In this document: positions 43,190 to 57,200 of the stretch, piece by piece
How the letters are laid out: each line of letters opens with the position of its first letter
How positions within the stretch are numbered: position 1 is the first letter of the stretch
Source of the DNA: Gaeumannomyces sp. JS-464
Taxonomy: Eukaryota > Ascomycota > Sordariomycetes > Magnaporthales > Magnaporthaceae
Direction of reading: 5' to 3'
Length of the DNA: 64,000 nucleotides
Assembly: GCA_002197995.1 (NCBI GenBank)
Contig: NGZR01000002.1
Location: 2,852,001-2,916,000, forward strand
The notes under the pieces: model-generated
The model's input: the letters and a program-made list of their open reading frames with translations, nothing else
What the model was told of the DNA's origin: nothing
Databases searched by the model: none
Made by a program: the position numbers and the translations under genes

Positions 43190-46100
43190 CGTGAAGGGAC
43201 AAAAGAAATATGGAGCTGCTCGGTGACAGAACAGACCGGTGGCACTACGGGTGCAGGCTGGTTTTTATTCGGGCAAGCTGAGTTCAAGGCGATCGGACAC
43301 GGACGCTGTTGGCCCTCTCTGATCCGGGGCGTGACGTGTATAAGAGCACAAAAGATGCTGGAGCTGGCCTGGTGTGCTTGGGACGAAGGCGGAGGGAATG
43401 CTGATGCTAATGTTGCTTTGTGGCTATCGAGATCCAAGCAAGTCACTCACGGGAGGGGAGGTGTGAGAGAGGTCGAGGCGGGACTCGAGGTATATATCAA
43501 TAAGGCGTCTGTCCAGGCGCCAACATAGACGACAGTAAATATGGGGAGCAAGGGAGCTGGCGAGGACAGTAAAAGGGGGGTGAGACTTAAAAGCTTCTCA
43601 GCCTCAAAGGAGAAGAGGGCCTGTTGAAGATGGGCCAGGCAGGGTTTTATCAGTACAGAAAACTTCCTGGATGGATATCGGCCTAGCTGGGCAGACAGGT
43701 ACCGACGCACCTCGACTTGATACAGTGGTACACCTAAGGCCCGGTCTTCAAGGGTGGACGGGAGGGAGTACTGAGTATGACGGGGTGTGAGACCTGAAAG
43801 AAATCGAGCAGGGGTGCGGAGCGGTGTTGGGGGAGGGGGGTAGGCGGAGCGGATGGTGTGGGAAGGATTGACTTGTGTTTCCCAACCACACGCCCGCCAC
43901 CCCCAGGCGGCAGGGATGATGGGGTGTGTGCATGCCAGGTCAACGGTGGTGGTCCATTCCATCCTGGCGAGCAGCAGCGTCTTGAACCGTCAAGGTGCTG
44001 CCGCGTGCTGAAAAAGCCAGCCAGGGTTGGGGTCGGCCCAAAGGACCCGAGCCAGCCAGCAGCACCAGCAGCCAGCACAGGTTTACTCCGGCGGCTGTGA
44101 GATCGCGGTGGCTCCTCTTACTATGGGCGACTCTGCTGCTGGCCGTTGCCGTTCGAGTCTGGGGAAACGCGAGGCTGGCACCGGGCCAGGCAGGCGGGCC
44201 CCGAGAAGACGGTCGTAGTAATACGGCCAAGAGCCCTGGTGCCCGGCCACGACTGGGCCCAGCCGTTTGACCATCAGCTTAGGTCAGGAATCAACAAAGA
44301 AAGGCCAGGCGCGGGGGACGGAAGCGACGTGTGCGCAGCGCAACGGGAAAGGTCTCCCCTGCCGGAATGCCAAAACCCCCCAGGCATTTGGAACACCGGT
44401 GCGTAGCTTATGTGGGAGCAGCCAAATTTGTTTTGTTTCCATCTTGTGGCCGGCGGGGGGGCAGCAGGTAATGGACAGTGGCGCCAGAGAGGCATCGGAT
44501 CAATTGGCAGAGTGAGTCTGGACGACGAAAAATCAAGGGTCCAGGGCTTTTGGAGAGAGCGAGTCTGGCGACGCAGGCCTGGTGCGACTCTGCGCTTGGG
44601 AACAGTAATTTCTGACGGAGCAAACTGGCCCCTCCCCTGCGTGGCGGGACGAATCACTGTGCTCGCTGTGTGGCTGCGGGCAGGGCGGGGCCCCGGCGAA
44701 AAGGCCACCAGCAAATGGGGCCTCAACCGGGGAACTGTCAGGTTTCATTCACTGTACAGTGCAGCGCAGTGCGGTCTGTTGCGTCTGTTGCAGTGCAAGT
44801 GCAGCCCAGCACCTGCCTTTCTGTTACTTTTTTGGAGCAGTAGCAGACGGCAAGGCCACCCACCCCAGCCGGCGCACGTTCGCCTTCACTGCCAGCGTTC
44901 CAGCCTCTGCCGCGTCCATCCAGCACGATGACATCCTCGTTGTGCCATCGAATGAGGATACAGGTCGGTGCCCGGGTGGGGGCAAGCGACTTTTAACGTG
45001 GGACGAAATCTTGGGGTCTTTAGTCGTGCGCGGTGATCACTAGAGATTTTCCCTGGGGCATAGATCCACAACGGCGAGCAGCGGTCTCCAGCTCTTTTTT
45101 TTTTCTTCCTTTCTTTCGATACCCAGCATGTTGCAGCGATATGCATGGGTCACTGGGCTGCCAGTCCCTTTCACACGCGACGGCCATGGATGGGAACGGG
45201 CTGCACCAGCTCTTCAGCACAACGCCTTCGGGCCGGCAGTTTTCTCGGGGAATGCATCCAGCAGGGCGTTTTGACGTCAATGGACCAACGCGCGCGCCCG
45301 ACGATGGCAGCAGCGCGAAACGGATTCGGCAGCCCGTTCATCACCCAAGGTCAAGATCTGGTGGCGCACAGTGGTGGGCAGGGCAAGAGAAAGGGCGGGG
45401 TTTTCAACGCTGAGAGGGCATCTCAGCGCTGCGGGTACGTCTTGCTCCAGCGTCGACCGGGGCCCCGTGGAAGTCTCGACGAGGGTGATTTACCAGAACC
45501 CATGAAGGATCACCATCCCTGTCCTGCCCCCTTGGTGATGCTGCGTGTTCATGGAGGGGTGAGGGTGAGGTCCTAAGGAGGACTAGTCTGGTCCTGGTTA
45601 GGACTGCCGACTGTCTCCTTTGATTCAGTTGGAGCCTTTTGCTTGGTCGGTTTGGCGAGCGCGGCAACGGAAGGCCGTGGAGGATGGAGGGGAAGCAAGG
45701 AAAACACGGTCAATCACTGGCAATCTCACGCGTCGACGGACATGGCGTGGCATCTCTTGCCGAACTACGCCGTGCTTGCATCGTCCTTCGTACCAATGCC
45801 CTACCAGGCCGGAGAGCCGACCAGGTACCAGCATGATGCTGGTGGGCGATGAAAGCCAGGCCGGCCCAGAGCACTCCCCAGCCCGCAGCCACAGTAAAGT
45901 GGCAGGACCGCCCTCTCATGTCCATCCCTCATCTTGTCTCCCAGGGTCCTCGTTCTTCTGTCCGAAACTCTCGCGGGCTCTCTCCCCTGCAGCCGAACAT
46001 GGGCGCAGCACACGGCAACAGCCTCACGCTGCTGCTGAGTCTCTGGAAATAGTCGTCCATTATTGCAACATCGAACCTTATCCCCATCCGACAGCTGAGG

Positions 46101-47379
46101 ACCGGCTCTTGGACTGCGGCTATACCTTATCCCTGACGTGCCCTGGCGGTCAGGGCCAGCCCTCCTATCCCCGCCATGTAGCATTTGGATGCGTTTTGCT
46201 GCACTGGCGGGTACCAGCTGAGGCTTAGGCTCGAGGTCCCGCCGTCAATCCCGTTCCTGGCGGCCTTGAAAAGCGGCCGCAGAACCTACCCTACATGCAC
46301 CATGTACCTTGCTTGGTACACTACGGGTGTACTATGCACAAGGCTCACCCGGAGGCGTTAGGCATTTTTGCTTTTTGCCTTTTTTTCTTTCTTTTTTTCT
46401 TCTTCTGCTCTCTATTTTTTCTTTACCCCTCACTGACTGCATGCATCCGGGTGGCTTTGTGAACGCCACAATAGCTTCGACTGGATGAATAGCCGCCGCC
46501 ACCCCGACGGAGTGGAAGCCGACGACGATCTCCCTGTGATTTGGACGGGAATACCTATTACCCCCATCACCAACAACATCCACCTTCCTACATGCCACTA
46601 TCGGGCGTTCCTTTTTTCTTATTTTGATGGTCACGATTTCTCCCCTTGATTTGGCGTCGCAATCGAGACGTGATGAGCCCTGCCGCGAGATTTCATGCAA
46701 GGAAACCGCTCTTGTGCTCTCCACCCACCTCGACACCCTCTTCCTCGGGCGTCGTCCAATCGCCCCTGCCCCGCGCGCCTGTCGGGAAATCAGAAGCGAG
46801 TGCGAAATAGCAGCAGCAGCCCGGGAGATTTGGCCGTCATCCTTGACGCCCAATAAGCGCAGCCAGCGCAGCCAAAAACAACCCGCCTCTTCTCCCCGTT
46901 TACCTAAGCAGAGCAGCCCGCACGGGTTTCATCTTCGGCTGCAGGGAGGCGGTGCTGCTGCTTTTGCTTGATGTCCGGCCTCGTTGTTTGGTCACCCACA
47001 GCAGACATTTTTGGTAGCAAGAAAAAAACGGGGTCTGCAGTAGTAAACCACCACAAATGGATGGGTGTGCTTTCCACCTCCACAAAAGACAGCCGCGCCC
47101 CCCTCGGCCCTGATTGGTCGGCCCCGGAAAAAGAGAGCTGGTCTTAGCCCCGAACGTGCACTCTTTCCGCCGAGCGCGCCGGTTCGGTTCGCAGCCCCAG
47201 CCCTGCCGTCGGAAACTGGGCTTTTGATTCCTAAAACTGAGGTGCTCCAAAGTCCGAAGCCCGAGTGGCTCAAACCCGCCGCGCGACCACGCAACCCATC
47301 ATCCAACGCATCATACCCGACGTCACGGCGGGCGGGGGGCTGTGAGACTGATGGGCCTGCTTGCCCTCGCTCGCCAACC

Positions 47380-47409
47380 ACCTAGGTACCTACCTAGGTA
47401 CCTACCTAT
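47380..47409. repeat. ACCTAGGT-type palindromic tetranucleotide repeat
   Basis: The clearest copy of a motif family built from ACCT and its complement AGGT: CCTAGGTACC then TACCTAGGTA then CCTACC. It is fully palindromic and could form a hairpin in either strand. Related copies occur at least ten times between 36 and 57 kb. Confidence 0.8.
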
Positions 47410-50400
47410 TTTTGCTTTTTGCCTCTCTCCCCAAGAACAGGCCTGACTGTACCCTGCGTGGTTTGTTTTCTGTCTGCTTGGATGAGTGGACGATCGTTGC
47501 CCTTCTTTCTCTCCTTCGCCTGTTGCATTGCCTTCATTTGCAGCCCGATGCCTGCCAATGTCAATGGTGCGGCGCACCCATCGATAGGGGCGGGGTTTCC
47601 AACAGCGGCTCGTGAAATGAGTTCATGTTCTCTTGAGTGTTCGTCGGTTTGGGGACCTGGCTTTCGGGACCGGCGCGCGTTCCATCTCTCTGGGGTTTCA
47701 TTGCAACGGCAGCTGCCTGCCACTGCCTCACAATAATGGCCAAATTTATACTGGTGGTGTTATAGCAGTCATCCGATATTACCCACGGCAGCCCCCGCAC
47801 CCTGCTAGGTAGGTAGATAATGTACCTGCCTCAGGCTTGAAATTGTGCTGTAAGTCCAGGAGCAGGAGCACAAAGCGATAAGTGATGAGGGAAAAAGAAA
47901 AAAAGGAAAATAGCCTTTCGGTGAAGAAATGAAAAAAAGGGAGAGGTGAGGGCAAAGCATGGGTGCCCGGACCCTCTGCGGAACCAACAGCACTTCTCGA
48001 AGATTTCTCTTGCTTGACCAAGCGGCCGTGGGAGGGCCGTAACGCGTGATGTTCGCCGGGGATGCCGGGAGCCGAGTGTGCTCCCTCAAATTAAGGGCCC
48101 TCAATGCTGGTGACGAGCTGGCGCGTTTCCGGTTCTGATTAGGGCGGCCAGGGGAGAAAAGGCAGGGCCACCCGGCGCACCCACCACCACCACCCACCAC
48201 CACCCACCAACCCACTTTCCCAAACCACGCTCCTCCAAATTTGCGGCCAAAATTCTTTCTGATGATGGCCCTTACCAATTTACACAGGCCTGTCATCAAT
48301 GACCCCCAGTATGCCTGTCTTGGCGCCGTCCATTTTTGGTCTTATTTCACTGTCACGGTGTGTGGGTGTGCCGTGCCTGCCCGGCGAGGCCCGCCGCCCG
48401 GAGCGGGAGGATTGAAGCAGGCAAGCCATGCAACACGCGACTGCCGCGATTATCACGACGGTAGGATCAGCACGATAAAAGTTATTTTTCCCTCTCCCGC
48501 CAGGTTGCCCGGTTGCCGTGTTTCTCCATCTCCGAAACCAAAAAACATCGCTCGTCCGAGCCCCCTCCTCCCTTCCCGGTAAAGGCCCGGTGTTCCTATC
48601 CCGAAACGGGTATACAGTCGAGCGTCAACACACCTTTTCTTTTCCTTCTCTCATTTTCTGCCCTCACTCTCGCCCTCTGCCGAGAAAGCTTGCGTGCTCT
48701 TTACGAATTTCCTGATCCGGCCACCTCCATGTTGGGGGGTGCGCGCACACCCAGGCCGGGAATGTCACGTTCTTCCCGCGGGCCCGCAGCGAATGCACCG
48801 TCTCTCGTCGACCCTCGCAGAGTCACAGCACGAGTTGGAGTCGAGGGACCACCACAAGGGTCAAGAGAGGGTGGAGAAAAGTTCGTTTACGTCACGGACT
48901 TTTTTCCTTGGGGCGACTGCAAGCCTGATTCTCCTTCACCTTGCACGGAAAAGCTCCCCACGCAGGCCACGTTCCTCCCTGCCCCGCTCTGCCCTGCCCT
49001 CTCCCTCAGACCACACCAGCGCTGTTGCTATTCTAGGTATCTGCTAATCTTTTGCCGACATTGAACCAGCGGGTCAAGGATCACAGGTGACAATTCGCGG
49101 GGCTGCGGCGGATGCTTGTAATGCGGAGCTCGACAAGGCTGCTCTGACCGTGAAGCGAATGATCTTGGCCAAAAGGAAATGAACGACGGCCTCGCAAGCA
49201 TCTTTATTGAGGAGGGGAGAGGTAGGGTTGCTGCCGTTTTGGAGCGATCGAAGGAAGACTCTCTGCCCAGCACCCGCCGCCACCGTCACTTCGCCATGGT
49301 GCTGCAACTTGAGCGGCACAGCAACCGAGAACCTTTGTTCCCAGCTCCCGGCTCGGACTCTCTTTTTCACTGTTGCCTGGGCGAGCAGCGAGCTCTCCAC
49401 AGCGTCACCACCGCAAGGTGAGCGCGGGCAAGGGTCGAAATCGGAAAGGAAAAAAAGGAATGGGTCGAGAATCCGGGGACGCGACTGGACACGGTCACAC
49501 AGGGGGCCCTCCTCCTGTTCGTGGACGCGCGAGGATGTATGTCATCGGGATAGACGGCCGTTTATCGCGTCTGGAGGATGGTGGGAGGGAAAACGGTAGG
49601 GGAGGCCAAGGTGAGGTGGCGGGATGATTGTAACGTCCCAGTCAGCCAAAAGGCCGAGCCCGCCTCGAGCTCGCCCTTGTCACCGGTCTTTCAACAACAC
49701 TCTCACCAGAAACCACTCCAGTTTTCCCTTTCGAGGAGGTCGACGTTCCTTCTCTCGCTCTCCATGGCTCGGCGTGCGTGTTGGGCCGGCCATGCGCGAC
49801 AATCGCCTTCTCGGTTCGCCTCCTCAGATGATCCGGCCACTTTCCGAGCACACGCACACGCACACCCCCTCCAACCCAGCTCTCCAGGCTCTCCTGAACG
49901 GTGGACGGCCGCCCCCCGGATGCATCGTGCGGACTCCTGATGAGACTATCGGGTCTTTCTGGCGCCTATTCTGGCCAATCGCGACCTGGGCCGGTCTTTT
50001 ATCTAGCCGCGATCGTGGCCTCAGACGAAGCCACGCCAACGGACCACACCTGGACATCTGGCGGCGCCAATGGCGGCGTCGGATCGCCCTGGTCTTTTTG
50101 TCATCCTGATCAGATATCCCGCAAAAACCCTCGTGCGGGGAGCAAAAGATGATCAATCGCCCAATGAAGCCTTGGAGGGCTGTGGGGTGTGGTGGTGTTG
50201 CAGTTTGAACAAGCTCGCGCTGCCCTCCATTCGCTTCTTTTTTGACCCTGTGCTACCATGCGGCCGACTCCGCATATTTTTTTATATTTTTTTTTTGAAC
50301 TCGCCAGGCCCCCATGCACACCGTCCCCGTCGCCGGCCTTTCGCACAGTGCAGAAGCAGGGCCACCATCTGGGTTGAGCGTGCCCCAGCTGCACTGACAC

Positions 50401-51184
50401 TGACTGGCCGGGGAAAAGCGCGGCCGTTGCCAACGACAGTGCAGTGGGGGGAGAAGAAGATGGTGGAGGGAAAAAGCTGCCCCCTCCAAAAAAGAAATCC
50501 TCCCGTCGCACCCGTCGGCCCACTGCAAGGGGCTCCACAGCAGGAAAGGTCGTCGTCCGGATGGGGAACTGGACAGCAACACCCCCGCTGTGGCGCACAC
50601 GCACACCCCCCCGGTCATCCCAAAGCGGGGCGCCTTTTGGGATATTGAATTCTTCCGATTGGGGAGGGGGGGGCCCTGGTTGGAAGCACGCGGCGTGCGC
50701 AATCGAACACCTCTTTTGGCCTTGTCCTCACTCTCTCTCTCCCTCTCGCTCTCATTCGCGTCCCAGGCCCGGATACGCCAAGTTCCGGGCACACAAGGCT
50801 AACCCGGAAGTCTTCTAGAGAATGTTCTGCTACCCGACGCCGCGGACCCGGTTCGAGTTTGAAGCGTCCGATCGGCGCCCCCTCCAAAAGGATGGTTCTT
50901 GCTTGTTGTGTTCGGATTGCCCTTTTGCCCTCGACTCTTTTTTATTTTTACCTTTGGTTTGCTGGAGGAGACATTGGACCGTAGCTGGAGCCGCTGGAGC
51001 CCCATACATACCTACCTATGTACGAAGTAGGTACTCGTGTGTTCTTGCCGTCTTTGCTCGACATTCCACTCTCGTGGTCCCCACCCAGACGGCGAATTGC
51101 CCTTTTCGGAAGGCAGGCACCCCACGACACCTTTATGTACAGGGGTGACAGGGCACTGAACTGAGCTTCCATCAAAGTCCCGCC

Positions 51185-51207
51185 TTTTTTTTTTTTTTTT
51201 TTTTTTT
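51185..51207. repeat. poly-T tract (about 23)
   Basis: Uninterrupted T-run, with a second of similar length at 53658-53680. Both are in non-coding sequence. Confidence 0.9.
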
Positions 51208-54200
51208 CGCTGACGGGTACCAGGAACCTGGTGGGACGCGCCGGCTGGCATGGGAGGGCGAGGCCTGTATGTATTGTGAAACCACGCGGGAACGAATTTC
51301 CTGCCAAAAGTGCTCAGGACCTTGGGCGTTCTCATCTCAACCCCCACAATCTCTCGCTATAGCGAATGGAGAGAGAGGCATGAGCATGGGTGCTGCAAGT
51401 GTTGGCGGGGTGGTGCGAAGGCATTATTATTATTATTATTTTGCTTGTGGGAAATTTTGCTGTCAGAGGTTGAGGGTTGGTCAATACACGAAATTGTGGC
51501 CGTTTACGGCAACCATTGCATGGCATGTCGATGCTCGGATTCTCCGAGTCCGAAGCGTCCATCCTCACTTATTGGAAGGCTGACGGCATCTCGACTGCTT
51601 TGGCATCTTATCTGTCCATACTGTCTCCCGCAACACAGGAGATCGACATGTGGCCGCAACCCCGGTTAGGTATGGTAGGTACCTCTAGACAAGAAGGCGT
51701 GCTAGCGAGTTAAGACTTCGGCACATGCCAGATGCATCCTTCGAGGGCATCCCCAGAGGGCATGCATGCAGTCGTCCGGGTGATTTGCCTTATGGTCCGC
51801 CCGTTGCCCGCGCGCCTCTTTGAATCCTTTTCGCAGCGTTTAATCCTGCGGCGCGCTTAATATCAAGGGGTGCCATTGCAGAAGCGAAGTTGGCGATGAT
51901 CCGACGACGGGCGGTGGTGTATCCGGTGTTGATGGAGTGTAGACAAATGGAAGAAGATGGGAGGTATCTACCTACCTAGGTACTGTAGGTAATAGGCGGG
52001 GCCAGACAGGAGCGCAGGCTGTTTTCCCAAACGATATCATCGTTACACAATCCACACAGCAATCTCGAATGCGCGTCTGCGGCGGACTTTGGTTGCTTTG
52101 AGTAAGGCGTCCGTTGTGGTGTGCTTGCATACCACCACAGTAGTGGCCGTCAAAATGCAGGCAAAAAAACAAAAAAAAAAACAAAAAAAAAAGGGTGGCT
52201 GCAGTTCTTGGCCTGCCTGTCCGTCCCACTGTAGAATTGTTCGATGTGAGGTCGAGTTTCTTTTTGCCAGCGGTCACAACCCTGGGGACCTATTGATCAT
52301 GATTGCATCGCACTCGCAAAACCATTCGAACCTCGACCATCTTACTGGCCAAAATCCGAGAAATCTGAGATGGCCACTGGAGGGAGGGGTTGCATGCGGG
52401 CACGCGGGGTCCAAAGGCCCACTAAAAAAAACCCTACCTGCACACAGCAGCCCAGGCGGGGGCGCCCTTTCGGGGTGCACAGCACCTGCACCTGCACCCA
52501 AGATGATACGGTTGCGTTGCGGTTGCGCCAATGTTCGAACCGCGTCCGTTCCAACCATCCATCCCTCCCCCCACCCCACCGAACGAGCAGATCAAGCGAA
52601 TTCTCCGCTTCGATCTTTGTGGTTGTTGGTTTTCTCTCGATTCACCGCCGACTGGCTGACGGGGTGGTTCGATTCTGGCGTACCGCCCTAGCAGGACCTG
52701 CAGCCTGGCTAGGCTTGCAGCTGTTAGGGCATCGCGGTACCGCCGCCATCTGGCTTTGTGTGACCTCAATCGAATCCCCACCCTCAACTCTGTCCCCGTT
52801 CTTTACATACATACTTTCGGCCCCCACGGGTTGCGGTCCTCCCCTCCCTACCTGACCTGACCTGCAAGTGCCTGCCTGACGTCTCCATCGCCTCATCCAG
52901 GTTTCCAGGTTCCTCGAGCTGAAAAAGAAAAAAAAAGTCTACGTGGGACAAAAGCATGGCCGCCAATCCGCTACATGGACCGGGTGTTTTGCCCGCCTCT
53001 GCATGTCGGATAAGGGGCTCCTTTCTCTGACAGACATCTCGCGTCTTGATTTGTGGTGGTCCCCCCTTCTCTCGATCGGCTATCCGCGACGGCAGCGCCC
53101 CTTCCCGGCTTACGTAGATTACTCCCCCCCCTCGCCGTTCAACACATGGAATCCCAGCCGGAATCGACTTGACTGGCCCCAAGACGAGATGCGACAATGA
53201 CGGGCCATCAGCCACCCGCTCTCTTCGCGCCGGATACGCCTTGTCATCTCCGGGGTTTTTTTTTCTTTTCTTGCAACCTAAGTCCAGTAGCCCAACCCCT
53301 TTTTTTTGTGCCCGACAACGCCGCGAGACTCGAGATTGCTTACTGGTCTGGGCTTTCAAGCCCGTCCTTACATGGCCTTGCCTGGCCAACCAACCAAGGA
53401 GCGCAACCGATGAAAGAATCTCGACCGCGCAAAAGAGAAACACGAGACTTTCGGGCGCTTTTGAATAGGTGGTCTTTTGGCGTAAGCGGACTTAACCCCC
53501 TACGTATACGGTCCTGATTTGCCTTGGGGGTCGTATTCACATATCCTCACTACATGGCATCAATGACTCCATCCATGAGTGCCCCAGTTCTGTGCAGAGG
53601 GCGGACCCGAACCGCACCGTCTTGGCCTCGACGTCTTGCTCGTCCCATGTCTTTTCCTTTTTTTTTTTTTTTTTTTTTTTCCTCCGTTTGTCGTCCACGA
53701 GGGGAAGAAGCAATAAAAAAATAAAAAAAAAATAAAAAAGGTCCAGTGCATCTCTGGAGGGGGAGTGGGACAGCTATACGGTGTGTGCCACTTTGCTGCG
53801 CCGCACGATAACCAGTCAGCGGTCTTCGTTTCAACCTTGTGTGTGTGTGTGCGCGTGCATCTGCCATCTCCGGTCCTCGGTTTCGCAAACCCCGTCGGCC
53901 GATCGGGATTGGGCCGAGGAGGCAGGCGAGCCCAGGGAATAAACGTCGTTTCGTTGGCCCGATGTTTCCGTTCCCGGGCGTGGGCGCCTCGCCCTGTCGA
54001 CCACGCGACGGGCCTTGTTTACGCGGTATGACATAGGTGGCCTGGCTGGTCCCTCTTGGCTGTGAGATTAGGCCAGGGGCATGGAATGCGCTCTTCACTG
54101 GTCCCCTGACCTATGGATGAATGGATATTGGATATTGAATATTGCTTGACGTCAACCCGGGTTACGACATCACCCGTCGCTTTTGAGAGCTTTCCGGTTT

Positions 54201-57200
54201 CCGGGCAGGCATTGGCTCGGTTTTATTTCTGCTTGCGCACGCATAGCCCCGAGGCCGGTAGAAAGACGTGTGAGGCGGTCGTGTGTGCTCCCGGCCGGGC
54301 GAGGGCAGCAGCAAGGTCCTCACCACCACGCGTCCCAACCCACATGAACTAGGTACCTACCTACCTAGGACTCTGAGCTCTCGCCGGCGGGGTTGTGATC
54401 CGAAAAAAAAGGCAGACCACCCTACGCACGCAAGCCAAGCTTGGAACCGAAGCTTTTGGGGGAGGGCACATCACTCGGTGTGGGGAGACCGCGAGAGATG
54501 CAAGTGCGGTGGTAGTGCGGCGGTGGTGGTGGTGGGCACCGGGTGGTTGGCTGGGTCTGGGACGACGGTATGGTGCATGTAAACCACCTGCCGCGGGGCA
54601 ATATAAACCAGACAGAAAGGCCGCAGTCTCGCCTGTTTCCGCCTAATCCGGTAGCGTTCTTCCGCCGACTCAGCCTTATGAAACGTCACCGGTGCGGCCT
54701 GCTCCCCGCCTGGGAGGAGGGGAGGTCTGCCCTGGCTGGTCATTGTTGTCGGCTGGCGCGCTGCTGCCATAGAGGGAGGGATGGAGATGGAGGGTTGCAG
54801 AGAGAAGAGGTGCTGCTGTCTGGGCTGCAGGACAGGACAGGACAGGACGGCACGCTGGCTCGGGTCACAAAGTCACGAGCGAGAAGCACAGCGTCCATGT
54901 GCTGTCCCGGGTGGTGCTGTCCCACTGCGGGTATTCCTGCGGAGGGCTGGCTGTGGATCTGGCTGGGTCAACTTCTTTGCTCTTTGTTATTTCGCTCGTC
55001 ACTGAAGGTTAGAGCTGGACTGCAGCTGTGCACAAAGTTGTCCATTTCTGGCGTACCAACAGGGCTAAATCAGACCACTCACAGCGCCCCGGAACGGGCT
55101 CCGGAGATTTGCCCGAGCATGCTACTCTCTTCTCCTCCCCCTTGTCCTGGTACGTACGGAGGACAGAATACAGGCAGAAAGCTGTCCTCCACCGGATAGC
55201 GTTTGTGTGCCCCCCTCGACGGCGTCGAGTCGACGTGCGTCAGTTGAGCGAAACCCGTTCGGGGCCTTGTCCCAACCAGGCAAAGAGGCCGACACACACA
55301 CACCCCACGGACACAACGGCACAACCACGCACTCACGCGCACGCAGAGGCACGGACACGGGGTTTTTTCGTTTCTGCCCAGGTTCCGATCCATCCCGTGA
55401 CCGTCCCGCCGCGTCGTCCTGCGGGTGCCTCTTTTTTTCTTCGTCTTTCTCGGTAGCAAGCCAGGTGGGACTCTTTTCGTTGATGGCCTGTAAGGTAAGC
55501 AGCTAACTAACACCCAGGCAGCTCCACGCGGGTCCGACCGTGCTTTCTTCCCTCTCGCGCTTTTCTTTTTCGCTTGTTGCTCTCCCGGTTTATCGTTGTC
55601 CGAGCGAAATGACAGGGCCCATCGACGCTAGCGCAGTCCACCGCTTGTGTTTATATTTAGCAGCAGTAGTAGCAGTAGCAGAAAAAAAAAGCCCGCCGAG
55701 CTCATTGCCTAGCGTGGTTGCGGTTGGGTGACTTGCTGTGCGGAGTCCTCAAGTCAGGACATATCGGCCGGGCGTGTGTGTGTTGCTTGCTTTGATGGGC
55801 CACACTCACTGGTAGCGTCATGATCACGAACGGGCCAAGAGCATGCCTGATGGGTCCGCTGTGCGTGTGGCTTGTGTGGGCTAAATACCTCCCAGCCCCG
55901 TCAAATGCGCTGGCACCTCAAAGACACCAGGAGATGCCCTGCAAAACAAAACATAAAGGTCGCGGGGTGGCTTTTTGCGGCCAGATCGGTGGTCGACCCC
56001 ACAGAGGGAGCGGCGCAGCACAGTGAGCACCAGACAGACGTTTCTTCAGATTTTTGATTCCACAGCTTACGGTGTTATTTCCCCCCCGCTGACTCGCCTT
56101 TGCACTCACTAGACAGACGTGCGACAAATGAGCTTCCACCAACAAAAAAAAAGGTGGGCGGCCCTCACACGGTACAGTAAACCATGAAGCTCAGGACGAC
56201 TGCCGTCTTATCTCAGCGCAAAGGGGGTTGCCCCAGTCAGAGGCAGAGGAGGAGGGCCCGTTTTTGCTGCACCGCAGGCCAAGACAAACAAACATAGCAC
56301 CAGACAGATGATACCAGGTCGCCGCCGCCGCCGCTCGTGTCCTCCAATGGATGTTGTTTTGTGTGTGTCTGGTGTAGAGGCAGCAGGCAGACATTCATTG
56401 TCCGGTGGGCGGGCGGGGGCCTTGAGCGGTCCTGGAAATAGCATCATCGAATCTCGCAGATCCGCGACATCGACGGGCGTGTGTGGCATGTACCCCGTCT
56501 GAAACGACATCATGATTGGCAATTTCTTGATTTGCGGGGGTCAGCAGCGGCGACGCTGATCCTCGCTCACATCTCTTGCCTCGCATCTTTTGTTTGGTCA
56601 GAGGCGGGTAAAAGTAGATAGGTATGTAGGTAGGTGTCTATCTCAATGCTTACCCGGGAGGGTCGTGGCGGTCCCACTTGCTCGGATTGGTGTGACGGCT
56701 GCTCGGGTGCGAGAGCAGCGCGATGGCGACCGAGCCGACTGCCAGACCGCCGCGGTTGGGGGCCGAGGCGGACGCAGCTGCCCCTGGCGGTACCCGAGCG
56801 GACGCCCGCCCCGTCCACCGGCGCCCGGCCCAGTCTGCCTCCCCGCGAAAAGACGCAGACTCTGGACCCGGGGGAAAAAGAGGGAGATAGAGAGGAGGGG
56901 AGTGCGGCCTCCCGGTGCTGCTATCCTCTTCGAGGCTGTTCCTCCGATGATTGCCTACCTGTGCTGCTCCTTTCTCCTGCTCCTCCGATACTCCTGATCG
57001 TCTTTATCTATGGCTTCGCCCCCCGTGTGCACTGCAGATCGGAGGACCCAGACGCCGACCACCGACGACACCCTCCCCGTCTACTGGTTAAGCTTAACCG
57101 CGCCTCTTTTTCTCTTTTGTTTTGTTCCGCCTCTCTCGCCCCCAGCCCGACCGCCGTAGCTATTTTACTAGCTCCCAACGCCGAACGACCTCGGCGATAG

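Noticed and set aside
46332..46853. 173-codon minus-strand frame
   Set aside because: Ends in a Lys/Arg run created by a poly-pyrimidine tract; no recognisable domain.
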